Assembly: GCA_047921215.1 (NCBI GenBank)
Contig: JBLRWO010000007.1
Coordinates: 1-64,000, forward strand
Source of the DNA: RECM01 sp047921215
GTDB lineage: Bacteria > Bacteroidota > Rhodothermia > Balneolales > Cyclonatronaceae
DNA length: 64,000 bases
Direction: 5' to 3'
The position numbers and the translations under genes are program-made. Of the stretch, positions 8,261 to 17,556 are shown piece after piece (within the stretch, counting starts at the first letter, position 1; every line of letters starts with the position of its first letter). Under the pieces are notes generated by a model, which saw only the letters and a program-made list of their open reading frames with translations, ran no database searches and was not told the origin of the DNA.

Positions 8261-8485
8261 TCACTTACCGGTTTTTTGTTCGATCTTTTGCAGCGTATTC
8301 CGGATGTCGGGCGGAACGGTACACTCGGTCTGAAAGATAACCCCTTTCTTAAAATAGAGAGCCAGCGAAGTCATTTCACAGTACTGGCTGTCGAAATATC
8401 TCTCGATATACAGTTTACCGAAGATCAGCCAGAATGGAAGTAACACGATGCCAACAAGGGTTATAACGAGAATAAGGATTTCCAT
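8261..8485 (-). CDS. small membrane protein resembling the start of a bacterial PH-domain protein
   Basis: A 74-residue protein with one N-terminal transmembrane segment (ILVITLVGIVLLPFWLIFG). The following residues, RYFDSQYCEMTSLALYFKKG and ECTVP, resemble the start of DUF304/bPH2 (YdbS-like) domains, in which this segment is followed by many more strands. Here the frame stops soon afterwards (QKIEQKTGK). It may be a truncated gene or a small protein. It lies 40 bp upstream of the ZIP gene and could be cotranscribed with it. The family assignment is from motif memory and tentative. Confidence 0.5.
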   Translation of the reverse strand: MEILILVITLVGIVLLPFWLIFGKLYIERYFDSQYCEMTSLALYFKKGVIFQTECTVPPDIRNTLQKIEQKTGK

Positions 8486-8637
8486 TACATCGCTGTAGGT
8501 TTTCAGGCGCGGATCGAATCTGGCTTTCCTGATCTTGTGCGCGCGGCACGGGTTGGATGTGGAATCAATACGGGGTTCTATTATAGACTGCTTGTATCAG
8601 TGTTAATTTAATGGTGTTATTTTAATTCCATAATGTA

Positions 8638-8649
8638 TGAAAGCTTTCA
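8638..8649. promoter_or_regulatory. 12-bp perfect palindrome, possible LacI-type operator
   Basis: TGAAAGCTTTCA is a perfect palindrome with a central GC, the format of LacI/GalR-family operators. It lies in the 284-bp gap downstream of the lacI-type gene and upstream of the small PH-like gene. The position beyond the regulator gene, rather than before the uronate operon, makes this call weak. Confidence 0.25.
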
Positions 8650-8769
8650 ATTTAAACTCACATCAAGTTGAGAACAGGTGTTTTCAGTCTGCGTTTGTGC
8701 TTATTACTCACACGTTCCCGGTTTGGCTAAGTCACACTCACACACGTTCGCGATTTCTCTATCGCTGAT

Positions 8770-9795
8770 TCAAAAATCCCGGAAAGCAAGATCCCACCCT
8801 GTCTTCAAAAAACGGGTCGGAACATGCTCCAGATGATCCATCGGTTTAATCTCACCATCAATTTCTTTCAACAACAGTTCCGTAGCTTTTTGACCGATTT
8901 CCATACCCGGTTGATCAACGTAATATTGGGGATATGGCACGATTCCCCGGATTCCGCTGTCCCCGAACGCCAGTACGGTAATTTTGTCGATCAGGGTTGA
9001 ATCGATTTCCCTCATAGCAACATAAGCCCCGAGAGCTACAGGAAACGTGACCGCGAACAATGCATCCATTTCAACCTTCCGGTCGATCAGTTCCCTGAAT
9101 CCGTTATAACCGGCGGTCTCCCCAAACCCTCCCTGTACAATCAACTGTGGATCCGGATAGATTCCGTGCTTTTTCAATGCATCTTCATAACCAAGGCGCC
9201 GCTGTTGCCCGATACTTACATGATCAAAACCGCCAATATGAGCAATTCTTTTGTACTCTTTTTTTATAAGCTCATCAACACCATCCCTTGCGGCCTCACG
9301 GTCGTCGATGGCTACACTGTTAAATCCCAAACCCGGGATATATCGATCAAAAAAAACAAGAGGTATTTGTAAATCTTTAACCCATTTATATACATCTGTC
9401 TGTTTAGTCTGCATGGAAGCTGAAACAAGCAATCCATCAACCTGCATCGATACCAGTGCTTCTATATGCTTTTTTTCCAGTTCGGCATCTTCTTCGGAAA
9501 CAGTGAGTACGATTTCGTAGCCCCTGGTATTGGCATATTTCTGAATACCGGCCACAACATGGGCAAAAAAGTTATGGGCAATTTTAGGTACTACAACCCC
9601 GAGTGTTGATGTTCTTGATGATGTAAGTGAGCGGGCTATCAGATTGGGCCGGTAACCAATTTCTTCAGCAATTTCCCTGACCTTTATTCTCGTGCTTTCA
9701 GAGATGTCCGGATGGTCCCGAAGGGCCTTCGATATGCTTACCTTTGTAAGATTCATCCTCTTGGCAATGTCGTTCAACGTGGCTCTTTTTTTCAT
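8770..9795 (-). CDS. LacI family transcriptional regulator
   Basis: A 341-residue regulator. The N-terminal helix-turn-helix is TLNDIAKRMNLTKVSISKAL, with hinge region IGYRPNLIARSL, followed by a periplasmic-binding-protein-like effector domain (GVVVPKIAHNFFAHVVAGIQ, QVDGLLVSAS, LVFFDRYIPG, VLAFGDSGI). It is the last gene of the minus-strand uronate cluster, 165 bp downstream of kdgK, so the likely effector is a uronate intermediate such as KDG. Effector and operator are not visible from sequence. Confidence 0.92.
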   Translation of the reverse strand: MKKRATLNDIAKRMNLTKVSISKALRDHPDISESTRIKVREIAEEIGYRPNLIARSLTSSRTSTLGVVVPKIAHNFFAHVVAGIQKYANTRGYEIVLTVSEEDAELEKKHIEALVSMQVDGLLVSASMQTKQTDVYKWVKDLQIPLVFFDRYIPGLGFNSVAIDDREAARDGVDELIKKEYKRIAHIGGFDHVSIGQQRRLGYEDALKKHGIYPDPQLIVQGGFGETAGYNGFRELIDRKVEMDALFAVTFPVALGAYVAMREIDSTLIDKITVLAFGDSGIRGIVPYPQYYVDQPGMEIGQKATELLLKEIDGEIKPMDHLEHVPTRFLKTGWDLAFRDF

Positions 9796-9959
9796 CCAAT
9801 TTGGTACTTTTGTGGTTTTCCGGTCGGTTTAATAGTAAGTCAACTTCTTCTGCTGTTAGTTGCCTGCCTGATGTTAACGTACGGTTTCGGGTAATTTCAA
9901 GTACGAGTAATACTTCATTGCATTGTCTTGCTGATGTTGTAGTCATTGCTGAAAGATTC

Positions 9960-11003
9960 TTAGCGTTCAACCCGGCCGGAACCACCGCTCTTCATCAGTT
10001 TTTCGACTTCATCGCTGCATACGAGATTGAAGTCGCCGGGTATGGTATGTTTTAGGCATGAGGCCGCCACCGCAAATTCAAGGGCTTCGCGGCTGTCAGG
10101 CTTGGTGAGCAGGCCATAAATCAGGCCGGATGCGAAGGAATCGCCGCCGCCCACCCTGTCTACAATGGTGATGTCGTAGCGGGTCGACCTTACCGGTTCG
10201 CTGCAGCCGGCATCGTCGTGCAGCATTGCGCTCCAGCCGTTGTGCGTGGCCGAAAAGCTTTCCCGCAGAGTGATGGCCACGGTTTTGAAACCGTACTCTT
10301 TTTTCAGCGAGCGGATGAGGGTGTCGTAGCCGGCCTCATCCAGGTGGGCTCCCTCAACATTGGTGCTGCCGGCCTGGTAGCCAAGGCTTTTCTGGGCATC
10401 TTCCTCATTGGCTATGCATACATCGACGTACTCCATGAGCGGTCTCATCACGGCCTGCGCTTCTTTTTCCGGCCACAACTTGGCCCGAAAATTCAGATCG
10501 CAGCTCACGGTTACACCAGCTTTTTTTGCAGCCTTGCAGGCCGCGATCAGGGCACGCTGAGGTTTCGGTCCAAGGGCGGGAGTGATGCCCGTCCAGTGAA
10601 ACCAGCTGCTGCCCTGCATCACCGCATCCCAGTCAACCATGTTTTCATCCATCTCGCTTACCGAGGAGCCGGCACGGTCGTAGATCACTTTGGATGCACG
10701 CTGGCTGGCCCCGGTTTCCAGGAAATAGATGCCCACGCGGTCTCCGCCCCGCACAATATGCCCGGTCTTAACGCCGTACCGTTGCACGGCCTGCAGGGCC
10801 GCTTCACCAATCTCGTGTTTGGGCAGCCGGGTTACAAAGTGGCTGTCCAGGCCGTAGCCAGCCAGTGCTACGGCCACATTTGCTTCGCCTCCACCGTAGG
10901 TGGCCTCGAATTGTGAGGCCTGTACAAAGCGTAAATAGCCGGGTGTGGCCAGGCGGAGCATGATTTCGCCGAAGGTGACTGTTTTCTTGGGTTGCTTAAC
11001 CAT
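9960..11003 (-). CDS. kdgK: 2-dehydro-3-deoxygluconokinase (PfkB family)
   Basis: Phosphorylates 2-keto-3-deoxygluconate (KDG) to KDPG with ATP. The N-terminal PfkB signature is ATYGGGEANVAVALAGYG, and the C-terminal one is VDRVGGGDSFASGLIYG, with catalytic base Asp288. The 347-residue length suits KDG kinases of Bacteroidota. The substrate call rests on position: eda follows 43 bp upstream in the transcript and uxuA precedes it. The start ATG at 11003 is the first in frame. In isolation the protein would only be called a PfkB sugar kinase. Confidence 0.9.
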   Translation of the reverse strand: MVKQPKKTVTFGEIMLRLATPGYLRFVQASQFEATYGGGEANVAVALAGYGLDSHFVTRLPKHEIGEAALQAVQRYGVKTGHIVRGGDRVGIYFLETGASQRASKVIYDRAGSSVSEMDENMVDWDAVMQGSSWFHWTGITPALGPKPQRALIAACKAAKKAGVTVSCDLNFRAKLWPEKEAQAVMRPLMEYVDVCIANEEDAQKSLGYQAGSTNVEGAHLDEAGYDTLIRSLKKEYGFKTVAITLRESFSATHNGWSAMLHDDAGCSEPVRSTRYDITIVDRVGGGDSFASGLIYGLLTKPDSREALEFAVAASCLKHTIPGDFNLVCSDEVEKLMKSGGSGRVER

Positions 11004-11046
11004 ATTCGTAAGGTTGTTGGTTATTCAATTTTATTGAGATTACCTG

Positions 11047-11706
11047 TTATCCGGGTTTTTCCGACTCTTTCCATCGGGCAACAGCCCGGACCAGTGCCTC
11101 CGCCTTCCGGGTCAGCACCGGGTAGTTTCCATCACGGATGGCCTTGATGTCGACCAGGGCGTTGCCGATGCCCAGGGCAAACGAGCCGGCCGAGAGCCAC
11201 TCGCCAGCGTTCGACTCGCTCACACCACCGGTGGGTAGCAATCTGAGGTGCGGCATCGGTGCCCTTACGCCCTTAATGAAAGACGGGCCCAGTTCACCGG
11301 CCGGGAATACCTTCACCACATCGGAACCGTATTCCCAGGCAGTCTGGATCTCGGTGGGCGAAAATGCACCGACCGATACGGCCACTCCCGCTTCACGGGC
11401 TACATCCACAATGTCTTTTCGGAGGATGGGGCTCACAATGAACGATGCGCCTGAATCGACTACCTGCCTGGCCATGTCGCTGTTCAGAACAGAGCCGATG
11501 CCAAGCACCATTTTTGAACCGACCCTGTCTTTCAGTGCCGGTACATGCCGGAGCACGTCGGGTATGGTCATGGTAAGCTCTATTACATGGATGCCGCCGG
11601 CCAGCAGGGCATCAACCGTGGGATCAATTTGGGTCGGATGATCGACCCTGACCACCGCGACCAGTTTTGAAGTACCTATTGTTTCGAGAACCTGCTTTTT
11701 ATTCAT
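11047..11706 (-). CDS. eda: KDPG / 4-hydroxy-2-oxoglutarate aldolase
   Basis: Class I aldolase cleaving 2-keto-3-deoxy-6-phosphogluconate into pyruvate and glyceraldehyde-3-phosphate. Lys132 in VVKVFPAGELG is the Schiff-base lysine, Glu43 in VIELTMT the general base, and Arg20 the phosphate or carboxylate contact. GIGSVLNS replaces the more usual GTVLN. The length of 219 residues is normal for the trimeric enzyme. It lies between uxuA and kdgK in the operon, the next-to-last enzyme-coding gene in the transcript, though it catalyses the final step. Confidence 0.94.
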   Translation of the reverse strand: MNKKQVLETIGTSKLVAVVRVDHPTQIDPTVDALLAGGIHVIELTMTIPDVLRHVPALKDRVGSKMVLGIGSVLNSDMARQVVDSGASFIVSPILRKDIVDVAREAGVAVSVGAFSPTEIQTAWEYGSDVVKVFPAGELGPSFIKGVRAPMPHLRLLPTGGVSESNAGEWLSAGSFALGIGNALVDIKAIRDGNYPVLTRKAEALVRAVARWKESEKPG

Positions 11707-11818
11707 GGCTAATGGTGTATATCGCTCAGAATTTTTGTTTTACGTTCAAACTCACCTTAGATTTCAATCTGACGGCAAGGTAAATATTTGATACGCAGTG
11801 AACGTGTGGATGTCCTTT

Positions 11819-13024
11819 TTATGAATGCGAGCGCATCGATCGTAAAATACCCAGTTCCAGACCGCGCAACTCGGCCAGACCACGCAGGCGTCCGATGGCA
11901 CTGTAACCCGGATTGGTTTTCTTGCCGAGATCGTCGAGCATCTTGTGTCCGTGATCGGGCCTGAAGGGGATAGGATCCTCCCGCTTTTGCTGTTCGGTGA
12001 GCAACTCCGTCATCACGGCGTACATATCCACATCTCCTGCGAGATGGTCGGCCTCATGGAAATTACCCAAGTCATCGCGGGTGGTGGAGCGCAGGTGAAC
12101 GAAACCGATGTACGGGGCCAGTTCCCTGGCCATCTCGGGCAGATTGTTCTCCCCGATCACGCCGAACGACCCGGTACAGAAACACAGACCGTTCGAGGGG
12201 CTGGGCACCTTGCTCACCAGATATTCCACATCTTTCTGTGTGCTTACCACCCGTGGCAGGCCCAGAAGCGGAAATGGCGGATCGTCGGGGTGTATGGTGA
12301 GCCGCACGTTGTGTTCGTCGGCCACAGGGCAGATTTCGCTGAGAAAACCGGTCAGGTTCGACCGCAGGCCATCAGCACCGATGTCGGTGTAGGTATCGAG
12401 AATCTTCTGGAATGAGGCAAGCGTGTAGGATTCCTCCGATCCAGGCAGGCCGGCGATGATGTTCTGCTCCAGTTTTGATTTCTCGCTTTCTGAGACATTA
12501 CTCAGCCACTCTTCAGCCGCGGTAATTTCGGTTTCACTGTAATCATTCTCCGAACCCGGGCGTCTGAGAATTAAAACATCGAATGCTACAAACGCAGCCC
12601 TGTCGTAGCGCAGTGCGGTAGATCCGTCGGGCATGCGGTACTCGAGATCGGTGCGGGTCCAGTCAAGTACCGGCATAAAATTGTAGCAAACGGTTTTGAT
12701 GCCGGATGCCGCAAGGTTCGCCAGCGACTGTTTGTAGTTTGCTGTGTACTGTTTCCAGTTACCGTTCCTTTTTTTGATATCTTCATGAACAGGAACGCTT
12801 TCTACCACCGACCAGCGAAGTTGCATTTTTTCGATCTTGGATTTGAGGGCTTCGATATCGCCGGTGGTCCAGACCTGACCATTGGGAATATGGTGCAGGG
12901 CGCTCACAATGCCGGTGGCACCCGCCTGGGCAATGTGCGTGAGTTCAACCGGATCGTTCGGTCCGAACCAACGCCAGGTCTGCTCCATCCTTTTTTTCCC
13001 GTTGTAGTAATCGTTGTTATTCAT
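11819..13024 (-). CDS. uxuA: mannonate dehydratase
   Basis: Dehydrates D-mannonate to KDG in a TIM-barrel, divalent-metal enzyme. Diagnostic stretches are RWFGPNDPVEL near the N-terminus, ATGIVSALHHIPNGQVW, CYNFMPVLDWTRTDL, and the metal/substrate motif LTIHPDDPPFPLLGLPR. FRPDHGHKMLDDL near the C-terminus is also typical. The length of 401 residues is usual. I took the ATG at 13024 as start; an upstream in-frame TTG at 13039 would add five residues and is less likely. It belongs to the same minus-strand operon as eda and kdgK. Confidence 0.95.
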   Translation of the reverse strand: MNNNDYYNGKKRMEQTWRWFGPNDPVELTHIAQAGATGIVSALHHIPNGQVWTTGDIEALKSKIEKMQLRWSVVESVPVHEDIKKRNGNWKQYTANYKQSLANLAASGIKTVCYNFMPVLDWTRTDLEYRMPDGSTALRYDRAAFVAFDVLILRRPGSENDYSETEITAAEEWLSNVSESEKSKLEQNIIAGLPGSEESYTLASFQKILDTYTDIGADGLRSNLTGFLSEICPVADEHNVRLTIHPDDPPFPLLGLPRVVSTQKDVEYLVSKVPSPSNGLCFCTGSFGVIGENNLPEMARELAPYIGFVHLRSTTRDDLGNFHEADHLAGDVDMYAVMTELLTEQQKREDPIPFRPDHGHKMLDDLGKKTNPGYSAIGRLRGLAELRGLELGILRSMRSHS

Positions 13025-13178
13025 AGTTACTCCGTTCAAACAGTTTTTATACCGGTTTATCTCGATTCAGACCCGGTTTCGATGGTTTTTCTGCCCGGTA
13101 TCCTTTCAGTTGCTCGTTTGTGTACTAGTCCGGGTAGCTGCACGGTTAAGAGAGTGTTTCTGTATACGTTTCTGCAGA

Positions 13179-14003
13179 TCATACACCACTGAAGGCCGAA
13201 AACCCGCCATCAATGGGAACCACAATACCATGCACGAATCTGGACTCCGGCGCTGTGAGCCACAAAATAGTTGAAACAAGGTCGCCGGGGTTGCCGAACC
13301 GTGCCGCCGGTGTATGGTCGATAATGGTCTGCCCGCGTTCAGTAAGGCTGCCGTCACTTTCATTCGTTAGCAGGAAGCGGTTTTGATCGGTCAGTAAAAA
13401 ACCCGGCGCAATGGCATTCACTCGTATGTCTGCCGAATAGTTATGCGACATGTGCACCGCCAGCCACTGAGTGAAATTGCTTACCGCCGACTTGGCTGCC
13501 GAATAGGCCGGAATCCGGGTCAGCGGTGTAAAGGCGTTCATCGAGGAGATATTGATGATATTCCCGCTCTTCTGTTGGGCAAAATGCCTTCCGAAGACCT
13601 GGCACGGAAGAAAGGTGCCTATGAAATTCAGGTCAAAAACCCATTTTATCGCATCCTCCGGAAGATCAAAAAAGGATTTATCAGGAGAGGTCGTTGCAGC
13701 GGGTTTGTTGCCCCCGGCCCCGTTTATCAGTATATCGATCCGGCCGAACCGTTCCAGGGTTTTTTCGGCTGCATGCTCAATGCTGGCCTTGTTCAGCACA
13801 TCTGTTTTGATCGAAAGATGGTCGACGCCCGTTTCATCAAGTTTTTTGGAAACACGGCCCATAGCTTCTTCGCCGATATCCAGCAATACTATCTTCGCCC
13901 CTGCCCCGCCCAGTGCATAGGCCATTTCCGCACACAGCACGCCTCCGCCGCCGGTTATCACGGCCACTTGCCCGCTCACATCAAAGTATTCTGATATCGT
14001 CAT
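13179..14003 (-). CDS. SDR oxidoreductase, probable D-fructuronate reductase (mannonate oxidoreductase)
   Basis: A 274-residue short-chain dehydrogenase. The cofactor motif is TGGGGVLCAEMAYAL, the NAG region is INGAGG, and the catalytic residues are Ser153 or Ser154 (NISSMN), Tyr167 and Lys171 (YSAAKSAVSNF). Position between uxaE and uxuA predicts reduction of D-fructuronate to D-mannonate, replacing the classical long-chain UxuB. SDR enzymes doing this are known next to uxuA in several phyla. The substrate is inferred from context only. Confidence 0.87.
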   Translation of the reverse strand: MTISEYFDVSGQVAVITGGGGVLCAEMAYALGGAGAKIVLLDIGEEAMGRVSKKLDETGVDHLSIKTDVLNKASIEHAAEKTLERFGRIDILINGAGGNKPAATTSPDKSFFDLPEDAIKWVFDLNFIGTFLPCQVFGRHFAQQKSGNIINISSMNAFTPLTRIPAYSAAKSAVSNFTQWLAVHMSHNYSADIRVNAIAPGFLLTDQNRFLLTNESDGSLTERGQTIIDHTPAARFGNPGDLVSTILWLTAPESRFVHGIVVPIDGGFSAFSGV

Positions 14004-14103
14004 ATTGTTATCTCGTTTTTGTTATGATTTTCGAAGCAACCAGATACTGATTTGCAAACATTGTAAATCGAAGGTGTGTGACCTGGTTTTGAATTGAACA
14101 TGG

Positions 14104-15636
14104 TCATCGTTCAAACGGTTTGATATGCCTGCGGAAATGACGGTACAGACAGTTCTCATAGACCGTTTCATTTTCCGCAAGAACAGACATGAACCGGTCT
14201 CTGAACAGAAAATCACCTTCGGGGGTCTTCGCCGTCAATACAGATCCGTAGGTAACATGAAACACCTGCCGCGCATTATCATCGTCAAGGAGTCCGGCCA
14301 GATCAGCATCACTTATGCTGTCAGGGCGAGCTATTTTCCCCGATTCCGCTGATATGTGGTAGGTTTTCCGGTCGGTATCGAACCGTTGCAGCGAAAAGGC
14401 GAGTACGTTCCGAAGCAGGCCCGGATCGGTAAGGGCTACGGCACGAAGCGCTTCGAGATAGCTGGTGCCGGCTGTTTTTATGTGAACCGTTCCCAGCCCC
14501 AGGCTACCTATGGCTTCATAAACACGGAATTTATCGCTGCCTGAGTGGATGCTCAGCTTGTACTCCCCATAAGCTGCCGCAATAGACTGATGGAGCTTGT
14601 ACTCCTGCTGAAACTCCTTGATGCTGCCTTTAAAATCGATTCCCTTCTCAAACTCACCACAGAATCTTGGCGCCAGACTTACAAACTCAACATGCAATCT
14701 TTTCAGTTCGGAGGCTATTACCAGGTGCTCTTCCGGGGTGGTTGGATACGGGGTTTCGTCTACCGAAAGTTCCACTTCACTGTCAGCATTCGGATAAGTG
14801 TCTTTAAGATACCTGTACATCTGCAGCGTATGCAGAATAACCCTTCCGTATTTGACCGCCGCTTTCATGATGTCCGGACGGGTGGGTTGCAGGGTAATCC
14901 CGTTTTGCAGCCTGAATGTTACACCGGCGTAGCGCCTGAGAAATGAAAAAGGGGTATCGCCGAGCTGGTCCCATGGCAATCCGTCAAAGGCCTCCGCTAG
15001 TGCCGGCTCATCCATGTCAACTACCCGGTTATCGACATAGTCGCTGGGGTCAATGGTATACATGGTATACCCGGCCTCCATCATGCGGTCGATATCCTTA
15101 AACGTCTTCAAATGGTCGGCATCCGCTCCGAATCCTGCCGTATAATTCTCCTGAAATACCGCCCATGTTGCAGCATCCATCACTTCAAGGGCAGTGCGTC
15201 CGGTCCGGTCCAGCTCTCTGATCGACTGCTGGGCCAGCACCGGCAGAAAACCGGATGAACGAAGTGACCTCAAATGTGCAGATCCTGCATTTCCGAGACG
15301 ATCACCAAATCCAAACGAGTTCTGTTTACCCAGGAGTACCGGCCGGGTGAATGGCAGGGCCAGCCGTATTGCTGCCGCATTTGCAGCCGTCAGATCGCAA
15401 ATAAGGAAGCGGATTGCCCCCGGCCATGCTTTTTTCCCCTCAAAACCGTATGGCAGGGATATGCCCTCATGAGCGGTAATGACCAGTTTTTTGTCTGTAC
15501 CCTTTCGGGTCAACAGATAGATACAGCCTCTGTCATCGGTGGCTTGCGTCAAAATACTGTAGCCCGACATTTCAGCTGGCAGCATATCAGCTGTCACGTT
15601 CACACAACCGGTAGTGTGGTTTGTTGTCTTTTCCAT
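14104..15636 (-). CDS. uxaE: tagaturonate epimerase family protein (UxaE-like)
   Basis: A 510-residue protein I recognise as the UxaE family, which interconverts D-tagaturonate and D-fructuronate and so feeds galacturonate into the glucuronate branch without UxaB/UxaA. Characteristic stretches are GFGDRLGNAGSAHL, FGADADHLKT, MYTIDPSDYVDN, SVDETPYPTTPEEH and LSIHSGSDKFRVYEAIG. No signal peptide, so cytoplasmic. It is the first gene of the uronate operon, 100 bp before the SDR gene. The ATG at 15636 is the natural start. Confidence 0.88.
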   Translation of the reverse strand: MEKTTNHTTGCVNVTADMLPAEMSGYSILTQATDDRGCIYLLTRKGTDKKLVITAHEGISLPYGFEGKKAWPGAIRFLICDLTAANAAAIRLALPFTRPVLLGKQNSFGFGDRLGNAGSAHLRSLRSSGFLPVLAQQSIRELDRTGRTALEVMDAATWAVFQENYTAGFGADADHLKTFKDIDRMMEAGYTMYTIDPSDYVDNRVVDMDEPALAEAFDGLPWDQLGDTPFSFLRRYAGVTFRLQNGITLQPTRPDIMKAAVKYGRVILHTLQMYRYLKDTYPNADSEVELSVDETPYPTTPEEHLVIASELKRLHVEFVSLAPRFCGEFEKGIDFKGSIKEFQQEYKLHQSIAAAYGEYKLSIHSGSDKFRVYEAIGSLGLGTVHIKTAGTSYLEALRAVALTDPGLLRNVLAFSLQRFDTDRKTYHISAESGKIARPDSISDADLAGLLDDDNARQVFHVTYGSVLTAKTPEGDFLFRDRFMSVLAENETVYENCLYRHFRRHIKPFER

Positions 15637-16389
15637 TTTTTAAAACTCGTAATCAATTTTACAAGCCCAAAGATTTGCGGGAGAAACAGGCTCAATTCTT
15701 CATAGCAGATCCATCCCCTCAATAACATGGCGCGAGAAGATGAGGCTGTGCCCTGATCGCAAGACAACTATTTCATCAACTGTTCCGAAACGGGCGAATA
15801 TTACGATTAGAAGAAATACTTTTATGTTACAGGAACCATGTCCAATCATAATCATCTTTATTATCTCAGAGTAAACACACACTAAATATAGTGAAGAACC
15901 ACATAATACACTTTACCGTTTAAGTTAAAAGAATATTGACAAATGCATTAAAAACTTCGGGTTTGAAATCCGGCCAGATAAAAGCTTACCCCAGGTGGGT
16001 TGCAATCAGGCTGTGGTAACTTTAAATACCATTTTTCACATGCATCGGTTTTTTCGTGCTGCGACAGGGCTTGTGGCCCTCACAGGATAAAAAATACAAA
16101 ATGTGCCGGGTTCATATCGAACCAGAGTCCCTCGCATTCCTTTTATATCGGGTTATATCTCTGGCAACATCATAGGGCACTTCCACATCCAGTTCATCAA
16201 GGGTGCATACCCGAAGCATTCTTCCCCCGATAATACGATTTGGATGTCAAGGAATGCCTTGTTCGATTCCCGCTACCGTCTGGTCTCGTGTTCCGTATCG
16301 AGTTCCTGAAACAGCAGGTAAACCTTTACGGGGATCAGTGAAGCAGGCGGTTCAACTTTTCGTGAAACGACGTTTGCACGGAACCTCGG
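15637..16389. other. intergenic region with a possible short gene remnant
   Basis: A gap of 750 bp between uxaE and the GH16 gene on the same strand. Minus-strand frames at about 16130-16380 give short gene-like stretches interrupted by stops (VYLLFQELDTEHETRR; MLRVCTLDELDVEVPYDVAR). This hints at a decayed gene I cannot identify. The part nearer uxaE (15640-15960) is AT-rich and should hold the operon promoter, but no clear match was found. Confidence 0.3.
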
Positions 16390-17250
16390 CTACTCCTTTT
16401 TCTGGTAAACCCGTACGTAATCCACAAGAAACTGATGGGGGAACAGAGAATCGTCGATACCCTCCCTGCCTCCCCAGTTGCCGCCTATGGCCAGGTTGAG
16501 CAACAGGTAATGCGGCTTGTCAAAAGGCCAGACAGCATCATCGTCGGCCTCTTTCTCAAATGTATAGTACTTTTCGTCATTCAGGAAAAAATCGATCCGG
16601 TCTTCAAACCACTCGATCGCAAAAACGTGAAATGTTTCCCAGGGCCTGTCAACCTCAACAGAGTTTCCTTTGTTGGTTTTGATCGTGTGGTTATAAGCGG
16701 CAGTATGAATGTTTCCGTGAAATATGTCTGGATCGTACCCCACATATTCCATGATATCTATTTCGCCGCATGCCGGCCAGCCCACCTCGCGGATATTTTC
16801 ACCCAGCGTCCAGATGGCAGGCCACGTACCGCGTCCGGCCGGGACCCTGGCCCTTATTTCAAACCGGCCATAAACCCACGTCTGTTTTCCGCGTGTTACA
16901 AGGCGGGCCGAGGTGTAGTCAAAACCCTCCATGCTCTCCTTCCTGGCTTCAATAATCAGGTGCCCGTCTTCCACCCTTGCGTTCTCAGGGCGTGCCTGGG
17001 TATAGTACTGCTTCTCGTTATTGGCGATGTAGCCGGTATCGTACGACCATTTATCCGGATCGGGCAGTCCCTTATAATCGAATTCGTCACTCCAGACCAG
17101 TTGCCACGTGTCATCCTGAGCCGGTAATTTTGCCCCTTCGGGCAACACTGTTTTGGACGTGACAAGCAACTTGTCACTGGTAACCGGTTCTGATTGACTA
17201 AAGGAGAGCAGAAAGGTTGTAAAAAAAATCAGATAAAAATTAACTTTCAT
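16390..17250 (-). CDS. secreted glycoside hydrolase family 16 (beta-glucanase/laminarinase-like)
   Basis: An endo-beta-glucanase of clan GH-B, exported by a signal peptide (MKVNFYLIFFTTFLLSFSQS). The catalytic motif GEIDIMEYVG supplies nucleophile Glu163, Asp165 and acid/base Glu168. WSDEFDYKGLPDPDKWSYD and WPAIWTLG are other GH16 hallmarks, and the extra Met in EIDIME marks the laminarinase-type beta-bulge active site. Laminarin is the likely substrate. Residues about 24-46 (TSDKLLVTSKTVLPEGAK and neighbours) are encoded by an inserted family B repeat between signal peptide and enzyme. The gene lies upstream of the uronate operon. Confidence 0.92.
   Translation of the reverse strand: MKVNFYLIFFTTFLLSFSQSEPVTSDKLLVTSKTVLPEGAKLPAQDDTWQLVWSDEFDYKGLPDPDKWSYDTGYIANNEKQYYTQARPENARVEDGHLIIEARKESMEGFDYTSARLVTRGKQTWVYGRFEIRARVPAGRGTWPAIWTLGENIREVGWPACGEIDIMEYVGYDPDIFHGNIHTAAYNHTIKTNKGNSVEVDRPWETFHVFAIEWFEDRIDFFLNDEKYYTFEKEADDDAVWPFDKPHYLLLNLAIGGNWGGREGIDDSLFPHQFLVDYVRVYQKKE
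17117..17182. repeat. family B double-hairpin repeat inside the GH16 gene
   Basis: A full copy of the repeat that forms the 5.2-kb array: GGTAATTTTGCCCC, hairpin GCCCcttcGGGC, then GTGACAAGCAACTTGTCAC and CTGGTA. It lies wholly within the GH16 coding sequence and keeps the frame. Read on the minus strand it encodes about 22 residues between the signal peptide and the start of the catalytic domain. Confidence 0.9.
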
Positions 17251-17556
17251 AGCACTCTGTGTTAAGTATGATTGGATCTAACTTCCCGTATGGAACTTAC
17301 GCAGATCTGCGGTCATTTATCATTTTTATGGCCTGTTTAGATCGCATGCCCATATACGTCCAAAATCCGGGTATTTGATTGCATCTGTTATCTCAAAACT
17401 ATTATGCGTTATCAAGTTGGTTGAATGAACTCCGGTGCCATCATACGGCCTGGCAGTGAGCGGCCTGACAAAGAAATCTGAAACCGGGCTAAAATACGAT
17501 TTCACAACAGCCGGATACGTTATGCAGCAATGAGCAGAACAGGTTACACTTTCGTT

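Noticed and set aside
9698..9985. Small minus-strand frame between lacI and kdgK
   Set aside because: It overlaps the start of the regulator and the end of kdgK in another frame and has no coding character.
15700..15882. Short minus-strand frame upstream of uxaE
   Set aside because: AT-rich, no ribosome site and no recognisable protein; more likely promoter region.
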